From contig NBAZ01000012.1 in NCBI GenBank assembly GCA_002794735.1, positions 496,001 through 560,000 of the forward strand: a DNA stretch of 64,000 nucleotides. The letters run 5' to 3'. This document shows positions 23,086 through 34,395 of the stretch, in pieces. Both the position numbers and the translations under genes were made by a program. Each line of letters opens with the position of its first letter. Within the stretch, counting starts at the first letter, position 1. The notes under the pieces are model-generated. The model searched no databases and had not been told where the DNA came from. It saw only the letters and a list, made by a program, of their open reading frames with translations. This DNA is from Pyrrhoderma lamaoense (Eukaryota > Basidiomycota > Agaricomycetes > Hymenochaetales > Hymenochaetaceae).

Positions 23086-26000
23086 TCATGTTGGTGGCCA
23101 GACTGAAGATTGAGGAGGAGATCCCCACATGGTGTCTCGTATTACAAAGAAGCTGTCCAAACACACCCTCAACAAGGAAACCATGGGCTCAGCCCATTTC
23201 AACCGAGGTAGTGTGCGAGAGATACAAGAATATGAAGTTGAACAACGCAAAAGACCAGGATCCGTTACGTGGAGGTTCAACTCAGGATAAAAGGGATCGA
23301 TATACGTTGTAAGAAACATTTGTCGTGCACCAAGTGAGAATAGTCTAATAAACACCGGTTACTGATTTGAACTAAGTTCTAATTTGAGTATAACTTACTT
23401 GTAGGAAAGTAACAGGAAGAGACCTTGAAGAAAAATCAAAATGGCAAAGACCTTCAGAAATGACCAGCCATACTTTGACAATATCAGTATTCATATTTCA
23501 GTTTATATTGAAAATACGTGAACTTACTCCCACGACATTGTCATGACGAACTCGACCTTGTGAGTTTTTGGTCGATAGTAAACCCAACTGTTGATCGATG
23601 TCTTCCAACTCTTTGATCCTTTTTAACAGTTGCTCCTGATTCTCCCTTGCCCTGATCGACTGTTCTTGCAGAATAGTAAGTTGCGGCTCAAGGTCACCGG
23701 CGGGCTTTTGCGAACTATTAAGGGGGGAAACTTAGATTATAAAACGATTAAATAAAAATTTGGCGCACAAAAGATCGTCGTTTTTGCCAAAAGCATTCCT
23801 CAACCAAGCAATATTCTCCTTAAGCAGTTCAAGGGCTCTATTTCGTTCAAGGTGCTTTATCTTGATTTCTTCGATTAATGCTGTAACATCTTCTTCGTCG
23901 GTGTGTTTAGACGGAGTAATGACTTCTTCAGGAGTGGACGTCATCACGGCTACCTCCTCTTTAGGTTCGATGATTTCCTTCTCCGTAGGATCAGGCATAC
24001 GCAATTGTGTCTTCTTAGACGAGTCATCGGGTTCTGCCTTTTTTTGTGAGACTTGCTTCGTCACAATAGCATGATGCCTTCTTTCAGACTCAGAGGATTT
24101 TATCTCGTTACCAAAGGCATCTAGAACACGGAGTCTGCCCGGGGTTCGAGGAAGCCTTTTCTTCCCGGCGGCTTTCATCAGAACACTTCCATCAACTGTA
24201 GGGTCATTAGAAGTCAGCGAACTGTCTTCATGCACATGCTGCCCTGCAGATACGGTAACATCGTTGTCATCAAACCGAACTTTCTGTTGCAGACGTTTCA
24301 ATGTGGCAGGAGCTGGTGTGGGTAGCCAGGCTCCAGGGGGGGCAGGAGTCTTCATTATCATCGAGGTTGCCCGGGAATATGAAGCAGGGGGCGTGTAGAC
24401 ATCGTTTTGTAACATTGTATTATTTTTTGAGTCTAGGTCCTGTCCTCTCGACTGGATTCGAGGGGCCGGGGCTGGGGTCGCGAACGGGGTTGCCCAAGCC
24501 CCAGGCGGTCGAGGCGTTTTCATGTCCTCATAGTCGGTTTTGTTTCTAGGAGTAGCAGGAATATGCGAAGATAAGGGCTGAATGCGATCATTATCTACTG
24601 CTTCATCCGAAGAAGGCGGGTCGGGAAGAGCTGGCATTCCTTTCGGAGGGGAAGGAGTCTTAAATTCGAGCTTCGAAGAGTTAATAGCAGCATGGCGTTT
24701 CGGAGTTGTTATTACGGAGTCAGAAGTGAGGGAGTGATTAGGCGGTGATGGGGGTGGCGAAAAGTTTGCGGGGAGATTTACTGGTGCACCTCCATCTGTC
24801 GTGTGTTTCTTCTGATGCCTTTGAGAACTGAGCCTCACTTTTGAAAGGTCTATTTGGGACACATCTTCGTCAGCGTTGGACTGTGTATCGATGTTATAAA
24901 CACGAGGAGCTGAAGAAGAGGCAGCAATGTCTTCCTCTTCGGACGGGAAACAAAGAAAATCGTTAAACTCGTTTTCATGCACCGTTTATCAGATAAATAC
25001 ATACCTTGAAATGACTCTATATCTGAATCATGTAAGTTGAGAGCCTCTGATGCCATACTAAGTTTAGTCGGATTAACAAGTGACTGCTGAGCAGATTCAG
25101 GGGTTTTGGAAGTTTTTCCTTCTGGAGGAAGACTTGGTTTCGAATCGTTGGCGGCCTTTAGTCTAATTTTGATACGGGAAACGCCTTTTTGTTGTCGATC
25201 CGCTGTCGTTGATTGAGGGGCGATTGCTGAAGCTTCATAAGGGAGTACGCGTGTCGCCTTCGGAGTCTTTTCGTTCTGAAGGTCAACTACCTCAACAGCA
25301 ACTTCCGAGGATGGGGAAGGCTCCCTTTGCAATCTACGCGCTCTTGGACTCCCTCTGGCTACATTTTGATATGAAGAAGCACTCTGGCTTTCTTGTTCCT
25401 TGGAGCTGCTTATATTCCGAACAAGAAGAGCAGATCGGGACCCATCATTGGGGATACTTCTACCATTGATATAGGATGCACTTTCCCTTGGGCTTCGAGA
25501 CAGAGTTTCATTCCGCTTTGAAGCATATTCCGCAAGTGCCAAATGGTCGCGGTCTAGACTTCCCTGTTCGTCTGAGTTCTGCAAATCACGATGTACTTCC
25601 TGTTCCCTTGTGACAGGCAATTGTCTACGTCCCATAATTAACCTTGAGGACCTATCACGATTCCACTTAGGACGAAATGTATTCCAGGTAGGCTGTCGTC
25701 CCTGATCTCCTTCAGTATCGTTTGTATTCTCTGTATCGGACGAGGCTTGTGATGAAGATACAGATGGCGCAGCTTCCTGAGTTGTAGTCGGATTTGTTTT
25801 GTTATATTTCTCCGGCCTTTGCGTATCTTCAGAGCTTGTTGACCCATTAGGAGCATTCTGTTTACTAGTACTAGCTTGACTGATGTGCCTTCCTGTGAAA
25901 ATTATTGATATATATAAGGGGGGAGGAGCGAGTCAATAATCAAAGCATAACAGTTATTATATATGCACGACGTACCCTGGTCACGAAGAGAGGGATTCTT

Positions 26001-27633
26001 CTTTGGATCATGTGCATAGCCTACAAACGAGCACAAAAATATCAATTAATGGATAAGCATATTAAAGTTGGACGGACTTGCCTTCATCAACGTCTGATAA
26101 GTCAGAAACTCTTGATCTTCGACGATTCATATACGAGCTTAGCGGACGGTTCCAATTCTTTTGTGAGCCATGGTTGTTTTTTGCATTAGCTTCATCCTCA
26201 TGTGATTTCTTTGTCCTTGCATCTGTGACTAGAATTTTAGATAATTCAACCAAGTTTCTGCGTGAAATCACCCATACCATCTGAATCATCTGTTTCTGAT
26301 GCCCTACGCCAAGTTAGTTTGTTGTTCCTCTCAATAAGCTCCTTTAAATTTGAGCGAACTGCAGAAGTCAAAGTTGAGTTACATTCTTATTTGGCTAGCA
26401 AAGTTGTTTGACGAAGTACCTGGAAAAGGTTTTGCTGTGATTTCTTCACTTTCACTATCCTCCTGTTTTTCAAGAACGTCCGAGTCGGTGGTTTCACCTT
26501 GCGCTTCCATCAACAACTTTCGCATCTCAGTATTATCATTCATGAGATCTGCGATATGGGTTTAAAAGTTATCAGAGGAAGACAAAGAAACACAACGCAC
26601 TAGACCCAAGAAATTGTGAAGGAAACTGTGAAATAGAGCGCTGAGATGGGCCAGCTACATTGTTACTACCATAAAACCTTTTCCCGTGGTTTGGATCCGG
26701 CTTCGGAGTAGCATCCATGTCCACAGAGCCTTAGAATAAATAAGTTCATTACCCTCCCGTGATATAAGTTAGTAACAGACATACTTGAGTACGAGATAGT
26801 GCTACCTGAGCTACTAGCTAGATTTGGTCTTTCTATACGCTCCCTGAGAGAATTGAAGGCTGCAGCTCGTGAATTTGGAGGTGACTTCTCTGTTGAAGCT
26901 TCGCTAGCCTCGGAGCCTTATTGATAATAAGTATAGATAGAATAGAGATTATGTTTTTACGAAACTCACGAGATAATGTCTCCCTCTCTGCTTCATCGTC
27001 ACTAAAACCTATTCTATTCATTTTGAAGTCTACTCTTGAAGAAGTTTTCACCGGACTTTTCTCACTTATACTTGAGTCCATACTTCCCCTTCTCATAAGC
27101 CGTGGTCTTTCTGGCGTATCTCCTGCATCGCGTAAAGCTCGAGAGAAAAGGTCCCGTAGGGTCTTACGCGCCTCACTTTGCGCCGGAGAAGGTGGTTGGT
27201 TATTTGAAGAAAAAGGTGTCGTGACTTGATGTCTCTGCCCAGCAATAGGAGTATCCTGATCATCCATGTCCATGTCTGATTCTAAGATCGACCCGCTTGG
27301 TGTACGAGGCCTTTGCACAATGGCTCTCGAAGTAGGTGTATTCGAGCCCTGAGCACGGGCCATGACTTCACGTAGGCGCCTGGCAGCGTCGCTTGAAGGA
27401 GCTGGAGTAGATTGTGCTTGAGCATGAGCACTAAAGTCAAGAGGACCATCGAGGCTATCGATTGAGATTCTAGATAATCCATATCGAGGAGCATTTCTAT
27501 CATTTTCACTATCATCTGTGGAGTCTTGTTCTGTGTGTGTATTATCGGCCACTGTAGCAGCGAAAGAATAATTTTGGCGAGTCAGCCGCAAGCGCGAGGG
27601 TATCTCAAGCCGATTGTCTAAAGAGGTCGCCAT
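23086..27633 (-). CDS. Large uncharacterised tail-anchored protein with PPGAW repeats and coiled coils
   Basis: About a dozen exons run from ATG 27633 (MATSLDNRLEIPSRLRLTRQ) to a stop at 23086, giving roughly 1100-1200 residues. The N-terminal two-thirds is Ser/Thr/Pro/Arg-rich and probably disordered, with one helical segment (ARRLREVMARAQG). Around 24800-24300 there are repeated motifs KTPSPPKGMP, MKTPRPPGAWATP and MKTPAPPGAWLPTP, then KVRFDDND and RTPGRLRVLDAFGNEI. Next is a coiled coil (ALIEEIKIKHLERNRALELL; QLLKRIKELEDIDQQLGLL). A hydrophobic helix follows (WSFLKVFAILIFLQGLFLLL), then an 87-residue tail starting KLFSLGARQMFLTTYIDPFY. The last three splices are phase-checked; exon borders between 25000 and 26900 are approximate. 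The architecture suggests a membrane-anchored cytoskeletal or nuclear-envelope protein, but I do not recognise a named family. Two adjacent genes cannot be excluded. Confidence 0.6.
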
Positions 27634-28151
27634 ACAGGAGACCAGCCCAGACGACAAATCTGAGGAAATTGGTAAAAGTATAATTACTCGCTCGGTCCAC
27701 AGACAAGAACAAACTGATCCTCAAGCGGTTGCATCACGTGATTAACGAGACCGCGTCGGTACACAAATACAAATAACGCGCCTTACGTTTATTGTGGTCG
27801 ACTCGAGCGATCCAGTGAAAACTTGCCACTAAATCGAGGATCCTGATTGTCCTAAGTGCCAAGAAAACCTAGTAGGGAAATGCAATATGTATTTTATAGT
27901 AACTTAGAGTTGTCGGAGAATCCTATAGCTTCATTTTATGCAACGCAGTTTCTGCGATACTGTCTCTCAGTTATATAATTATATATCATATGTGTGTATA
28001 TTGGTAGATAGCAAATATCCGGGATTAATCATAGCAGCCTAAAGTACATGTACATCATCATAAATACCTCGAGATACAGAAACTGCAATTAGTGATAAAC
28101 ATATATGCAGCCTTCAACCTCCATAAAAGCACCAATTTCTTCTGCAGACAT
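27634..28151. other. Intergenic
   Basis: This is the promoter side of the large gene and the 3' flank of the BI-1 gene. It holds a GATCAC-rich patch near 27735 and AT-rich sequence after 27900. No gene is seen. Confidence 0.5.
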
Positions 28152-29446
28152 TTAACGATTCTCAGTGTTGTTCAAAAGACGGAGAATATTTATGACTGTG
28201 AATTGTATTAATGAGTATTCTTACAAGCCATGTTATGGCAAAAACTCACAGAGATTGATGAAGCTGAAGAGATATAACATATGAGTATTAAGAGCACAAG
28301 ATATATTTACACCAACTTACTCAAGGTAAAGACTGATGGCTCCCAGAATGTACTCGTCTGGTGACAATCTGTTGAAAATCATATATGTGTCAAATAAGAT
28401 ATATCCGCTAAATATAAGACATCCGCCAATAGCATATATAAGATCCATCGTTTGACCAAAGGGGATGAAAACCCAACGAGCCCAGTCATGACTACAAGAG
28501 GGGGGTAAGTAACGTTTTCCTTAAGTATCATCAGACATCACGTACCGAGAGCAATAAGTGCCCCAAAGAGCCAGGGTCCAAGACCAGAGAAGTCATACTT
28601 TGATTGGAAGGTGAAAAGTGTTAGCCCCCCAAACACACCAAGAGTGATCAAACTGTTAGTTAAACAACGGTTAATCGATGAAAAGAGATTGCAAGAGAAA
28701 GTCCATCGTACAATGCTTGAAGGATTAGTCTATTGTCATAGAATGCCATCACAACACCCAACGTAAAGGACTCCAATAACGTGAACGTTGAAAGAAGAAT
28801 GTAATTGGCTGGTACACTGTGGCGTTTCCAGTAAAGGAGACCAAGATTGATCAATGTTCCAAACATAGGTACAAAGAAAGCCCATGAGCTGTAAGGAAAG
28901 CGCAATATCAGTCGAAGAAGGTTCACAGGGATGAACGATATACTGACTGAGTTTGGACCCAGAAGATTGCAGACTGTGATTGAGAAATGCCTCCTCCAAC
29001 GATACACGTACCGAGCTACAAGGCGTACATCATCAGTATTCAGATGTATGTCTTCTCTTATTGGTAGAGCTTACGATTTGACAGACTAAATCCAGGAAAA
29101 GTCAATGGAATTTGTAAGAACAAGACTCAAGTCAACAACTAGACGAACATAATTACTTACACAAAATACTATATATCTTCCTTACAAAAGCATTTTTAAT
29201 TTCTGCAGAGCTCTCAGATACGCTCACACCGTACTAAAACATATTTGAGTATAATACAAGTAGCTTCTGAAGGGAAATACATACTTTGAAGTCATCTGGA
29301 ATGTCGTCATCAGGTTGGTCAAAGATGGCACCAGGTCCAGAACTAGGACCTGCCCGAGGACTTCCGAGAAGAGGGCGAGACGCTTCGTCTCTTGCCTGTT
29401 GATCCTTTGCTTGGTATCTGGGGGGAGACTGAGGATAGTTGCTCAT
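28152..29446 (-). CDS. BXI1: Bax inhibitor-1 / LFG (TMBIM) family membrane protein (one-base frame break)
   Basis: Start MSNYPQSPPRYQAKDQQ at 29446, then PDDFKYGVSVSESSAEIKNA, the typical cytosolic lead of fungal BI-1. Membrane segments include SSWAFFVPMFGTLINLGLLY, ANYILLSTFTLLESFTLGVV, ITLGVFGGLTLFTFQSKYDF, LGPWLFGALIALG, MDLIYAIGGCLIFSGYILFD and the end FINLFINILRLLNNTENR. About seven exons; those at 28990-29240 are not fully resolved. BI-1 proteins reside in ER or vacuole membranes and modulate Ca2+ leak and stress-induced death. A frame break lies at the AAAA run 28468-28471 (minus TTTT): one added T gives TGLVGFFIPFGQTMDL, the family sequence. The gene is probably intact in the organism. 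Confidence 0.85.
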
Positions 29447-29693
29447 GGTGGATGTAGAAGATGAAGACAGGAGCTATGGTGGCTCAAGCTTAGTTCACAT
29501 CATGATCACTGACGCGAGAACATTCTGGATGTGGCAATGATGCAGTGCTACCTAGAACCATCCATTTTTCTCCTCATGAAATTGATGGGATTTATTCTAC
29601 TTATCTATTTAAAATAAATAGAGGTGCAAACATTTTCAAAGTGAGGGCTATATATACATACATGTATATACGTTAATGCAAGTGTACGGTTTG
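29447..29693. other. Short intergenic region
   Basis: 247 bp between the BI-1 start and the esterase stop. An alternating AT/GT tract (tatatatacatacatgtatatacg) lies at 29648-29671. Confidence 0.5.
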
Positions 29694-31583
29694 CTACTGT
29701 TCAAGCTCAACACCAATGCTTATCAAGAAATCACAACGTTCTTTCTGATCCGAGGGAACAATCTCCATGCGTGTTGCATTTGTCTCAAATAATAAACGCT
29801 CTAAATCATCCCCAAATGGCTCCCAGTCTGGAGAATCAGCGGTACGGAACGTATTTGGGTTGAATGTACGGATAAAACTCGTCCAATAACCCTGTATTAC
29901 CGGAATGATTGCTGCATTCGTCGTGAAGTAACTTGCAGGAGGCGTGCCCGACCTACTATCTAAACCCCAAATCGCAAATGCTTCTATTGTGTGTGGTACC
30001 CCAAGACCCTCAGCAACTTCTTCTGGGTCCTCCACGTTGTAGCTAGTGGTTAATGTATTTACTCAGCAATTTCAAAACAGGGGTGAAACGAACAGATCGA
30101 AGGAGAGCTCACTGATAAAGCCAATTAGATTGAGAACTCCCAAAGTCTCGTATCTCGCCGCTAATCAATATTCCAGGACAAATATATCGAAGCTCTCCAT
30201 AGGCAAGAGCGGCAGCCGAAAAGAATTCTCCACGACTGGGAAACTGTGTCGATTTAGGGTATAAAGAATCAATTATATTGAGAGAACTACTATTCAATCT
30301 TGGGAAGTTGTCGAGGAGGAAGTTATTCATATCCGCGGACGTCTCAAGATCACTTGGTGTGAATATTGTGCCTTATGATAAATGGTTAGTACTTCAGGTT
30401 TGGATTTCAAGTTACGAGTGTATTCACCTTCATTTGTATCATCGCTAGCAAAAACGAAAAGTCAATTCCAAGAAGTTTTTCTAAAAAATACAATTTTACC
30501 CAAAAACCGAGGGAACTTTCACAAACTTTCCTTGCTGGAAAAGTACATACGGATAATCAGGGAGGAAATCCCCATCAACGATTGCATTGTACAGAAAAAC
30601 CGGTGTGCTATTACGCCCCGGGAAAGGAATTGCAATATTATTATTTTGCAAGTCATTTATATCTAAATCTCTTAGACACTGTAAAGAATCAGTTGCGCTT
30701 AGACACCCAGTGCGCTCGGCGAGTGCATTATATTGGAACTGGGCTTCAGACACTGTAAATGTCGGTGGGAAAGACTGGGACTCCGCTATAACAGCATGGA
30801 AAAGATCTGTTGACTTTCCACCATATGCGGTCATCTGGAGAGTAACAGACTCTGCGCCAGCACTAGCTCCTCCAATAACAACATGTCTTGAGTTGCCGCC
30901 AAACTATCATGTATAGGTTAGATTCTTCAATCTTTTAATTTGATGCATGTTATTCACTACCTTTTTTATGTGAGTCTGTACCCATTCGAGAGCTTTCCGC
31001 TGATCATGAAATCCTGCGTTGATGATTCCATTCTGCTGTATCTCACTACTCGCTAGAAAACCGTAAGGGCCTACACGATAATTGATAGTAACCACAATCA
31101 TGTCCTTATCTGCCGCTAATATCAGATCAGAACCATTGTTATTAGCGTCAGACAGTGAGTTAAGCCCTCCTCCCGGGATAGAGAAGAACACAGGCAATAG
31201 CGATTCAGTTGTCGCGTCAGTCGGGGCGTATACATCCAAGAAGAGACAGTCTTCGGAAAATCCATTCGACGGAAAAGATGCACCCGTGCTGAGGCAGACT
31301 GGCCCATGCTGTAATCCACAATTATTGAGTAGATAGACGTATGTTTAGACAATTCACTCACTGAGTCCGCGATTTGAACGGAGTTGTTCACTGGAGGATC
31401 CTCTGGTGCGCGAAAACGTAAATCACCGACAGGAGGGGCGGCATACCGTATGCCAAGCCATTGAGAGATACCGTTCGGGAGTTCAGTCCCGACATACTTA
31501 GTATATCCAACATCTACCAATGGATCCACAGCCTTCACAAGCTCAGAATATACCGCACAAAGTGCGACAAGAAGCAACCACAT
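29694..31583 (-). CDS. Secreted type-B carboxylesterase / lipase
   Basis: Six exons, all in phase, about 540 residues, the normal length for this alpha/beta hydrolase family. The start at 31583 gives a signal peptide (MWLLLVALCAVYSELVKA); longer upstream frames would bury it. Visible motifs: LGIRYAAPPVGDLRFRAPED, EDCLFLDVYAP, oxyanion-hole PGGG, nucleophile elbow GGASAGAES with catalytic Ser, DDTNEG with the acid Glu (assembled across two introns near 30490-30400), and GVPHTIEAFAIWG with catalytic His. It should hydrolyse ester bonds extracellularly; lipids, cutin-like or lignocellulose-linked esters are possible substrates. No frame breaks, in contrast to the BI-1 neighbour. Confidence 0.9.
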
Positions 31584-31671
31584 TTCTACACTTTGAATTC
31601 GTGTACCAAAGGGAAGAAAGTCTGTAGATTTGAAGTGGAGATCGGGGCACAAACCCAATGGGTTGGTGTAA

Positions 31672-31677
31672 TTTATA
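31672..31677 (-). promoter_or_regulatory. TATA-like box of the carboxylesterase gene
   Basis: TATAAA on the minus strand about 90 bp before the ATG at 31583. A second TATA-like sequence (ttttatag) lies some 15 bp further upstream. Confidence 0.4.
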
Positions 31678-32379
31678 GCTTTTCTCTATAAAAGCCATAA
31701 CAATCACCCGGTTAATAGTCTCGTGTCCCAATGAGAGACGATGTCCGTTCCGGGGCTATGTTATGACGACTTCTATTCAAACCAAACGTCCTAACGCATT
31801 CCAATCCGAAGACTTCTGTTTATTATAAAAGGTTCCTTCATATCTAATTGATCGCGTACAAAGCATCGCATGATGATCATTTTTGTATAAGCGGTGTACC
31901 GGTCCGTCAAGCAAATGGAGAATGAAGAGCGATCTTTATTTATTTCCCAAGTAAAGGTACCATCTCAGACGTTTCCTCCTTGTATTACCCTCCAAAGATG
32001 GCAAGCTAAGAGCATGACGACGATAAATCATGCGTAATATCATAATCCTGGACATAATGAAACATGGCGAGCAGTCCTTACTTGGAAAAAAAGGCTGATA
32101 CTCGAATTGAATATGGATCAAAGTGTAATGTGTATTGAGTCTGCTGATGGTCTGAATTTGGTGGAAAACTCTAAGTCAGGTGACAGCGTTATCCTCTGTC
32201 GAGGCCTCAATTATTATTGGTTAAACTGATATAGTGACTACTAATTTTTTACTTCCAGGCACTAAACCTGACTCCGCGTGTAAAGAAGGGTAAGCAATAC
32301 GTTTTCTTTAGTTCACGTAGCTTGTGCATCTGTTATGACTAAAAGTAACATTTCACAAAGAAAGCTATTAATTTGGGCG

Positions 32380-32412
32380 CCATGTACGTGTACATATACG
32401 TATATGTATATA
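32380..32412. repeat. TGTAC/TATA alternating tract downstream of cupredoxin A
   Basis: Imperfect alternating tract (catgtacgtgtacatata and on). A similar tract lies just after the paralogous cupredoxin B gene at 34354-34380. Confidence 0.6.
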
Positions 32413-32539
32413 GTCAATATGCAAAAATTCTCAATGATTATATATTAATTTAACAGTATCTGAATCAACTAATGAATGTCCAAAAACGTGATAAGTAATG
32501 TATGGAAACCAAGAAAATGATGGAAAAACTGTAGTAGGT

Positions 32540-33981
32540 TTACACTCTTTCGTACTGTGGGGGGCCTGGAGAACTTGGGAGAACGAGAATATCTGGAGTA
32601 TTTGGCAACGGGCGAGAGATTTCTGGCCCTTTAGAAGGTTTTTCGAATCTCGCACTTGTTTGACTCAGTTGAGGCTGAAGGAAAGTAGCCACCTCTTTTG
32701 CAACTTCTTGAATGTTAATCGTATGGTTTTGAACAACATATTGAGGCTGAATTGGATTATCTGACAAGAAGTATGATTCAGTAACAAATGTAAGTAAGAG
32801 TGACACATTCGCTTACCCGATACCGTACTATTTGTAGAATACTGACATGATCCAGGTGATGAAGTACCCGATGCAGTAGTTCCGTACTCTGGCATGGCCC
32901 TGATCTGTCTTGAATGCCTTTTCTCAAACTTTTCAATTATCTCGGGCTTGTTTATTGTTTCGCTCGAATAGGACTTTTGTTGGACGTTATCTCGGTTCGA
33001 CTTATAAAGCATGTAGATCAAGGCTAGGATTATACACCCTCCTACACCACCGCCAACACCAGCTCCTATCGCAACAGTATTTCCAGATTTTACTGCGCTA
33101 GTTGGAGATGCTATGTTTGCTGCATCGTTCGTGGCCGTTGGAGTAGAGGGTGTGTCTGTCACAGATGTCGGAATAAGTTGTAGAGCCGTCGGAGAAGTCG
33201 CCGCTTCTGCTCCTTTCCCAGTAAGAGAAACAGTAGGTTCAGTCTGTTTTAAGTCAATATATTATAAGGAAATATTGTCAGGAGGAAATTATGCTGATAT
33301 ATAGATGCTCACAGTTGGACTTGTGGTAACAGCTTTGGCCGCAATGGAAAAGGATGTAAACTGGTCCGGAGGGGCGTTGATTGCACTTCAATCGAGTAAA
33401 TTACTATTACTTGTACAGATACGCCGAGGAGACTTACCCAACCACAGCCATGGCGCAATGAAAAGAGGGTCTAAGTGCAGGACAGTGGAACCAAATAGCT
33501 ATATTAACCCTGAATTAGCGGGCGCCTGAAACACTGTGTCTTTCTTAACGCACGACTTGAGTCATTGGTTATGGTAAGAGTCCAATTAGGCGAAGAGTTT
33601 GTTTCATTGGCAAGGGTTCCAATCACTATACCACTACTAAACCCGCCAACTAAAGGTGAACATGGATCATCGAAGGTCGACTGAACTACACCATGTGGGC
33701 TAAACAAACCCCGTGAATATCAAGACGGACTTGCTAGCACTACAAACTCACTTCGCAGTAAATATAAACTCCACACTGTCACCATTTCGAGCTGCAACTA
33801 TTGGTGGGTCGAAAAAATTTCCTACCATAACCTTTTTAGAGATAAGGACGACTTGTTAAGCTTCAAACAAGCAGAATAGCGGCTTAAACCTGCTCACAGT
33901 TTGGGTAGCCTGAGTCCATGCTACAGTAGAGTACGCTAATACGTGTAGAAACGGAGTAGAGAGAAAGGAAGTTTGTCTCAT
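32540..33981 (-). CDS. Serine-rich cupredoxin-like membrane protein, paralogue A
   Basis: Start MRQTSFLSTPFLHVLAYS at 33981 forms a signal peptide. The cupredoxin domain (residues about 28-140) reads VMVGNFFDPPIVAARNGDSV, then PHGVVQSTFDDPCSPLVGGF and IWFHCPALRPSFHCAMAVVG. The His and Cys of a type-1 copper site are present, but the usual HCxxGM methionine position is changed (HCAMAVVG). A Ser/Thr/Pro linker follows, then one membrane helix (GGVGGCIILALIYMLY) and a cytosolic tail ending PSSPGPPQYERV. Introns match those of paralogue B. The family is a common fungal extracellular serine-rich group with no settled function; surface sensing or adhesion is inferred. An acidic-basic juxtamembrane stretch (EIIEKFEKRHSRQIR) is notable. 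Confidence 0.78.
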
Positions 33982-34395
33982 TCTTACAGGCTAAAGCTTG
34001 TAACAAGTAGTTAGCGTACCAGAGCCAAGAAGACCAAAAGGGGAGTATCCTTTTTTCTTCGCCTTATAAGCCAAAGGGGAGGCATTACGCTATCAGAATG
34101 ATACTGTGAAAAATCTCACATATTTTTAACTCTGCTGTCGGTCCTGTACGAACTCCTGATGATGATCCTATAAATTTGATATATCATTGTGAAATAATCT
34201 TCTGTGTACACCTTTATTCCTGGAAACTCTGATCAGATCAACTGATGATTCCCTATCAATGAAGATTGTATAAATCAGACCACGAAGAAATTGTGACTCG
34301 TGTTATTGTTTGAACTTTCTTCGAAGAAATGTGATGAAAAAGCTTGGATATTAATGTACATGTACATGTACATATATGTATTAAGAGCAAAAGTA
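33982..34395. other. Intergenic between the tandem cupredoxin genes
   Basis: 414 bp containing the promoter of A and the 3' flank of B. No gene. Confidence 0.5.
34354..34380. repeat. TGTACA/ATAT alternating microsatellite downstream of cupredoxin B
   Basis: atgtacatgtacatgtac followed by atatatgta, 16 bp beyond the stop codon of B. It parallels the tract after paralogue A. Confidence 0.7.

Larger units (their letters stand above)
31584..32539. other. Intergenic, esterase promoter and cupredoxin A 3' flank
   Basis: No gene seen. The esterase side contains two TATA-like elements on the minus strand. Around 32380-32412 is an alternating purine/pyrimidine tract. Confidence 0.5.

Noticed and set aside
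31122..31658. Longer N-terminus for the carboxylesterase starting at 31658
   Set aside because: It would bury the clear signal peptide beginning at 31583.
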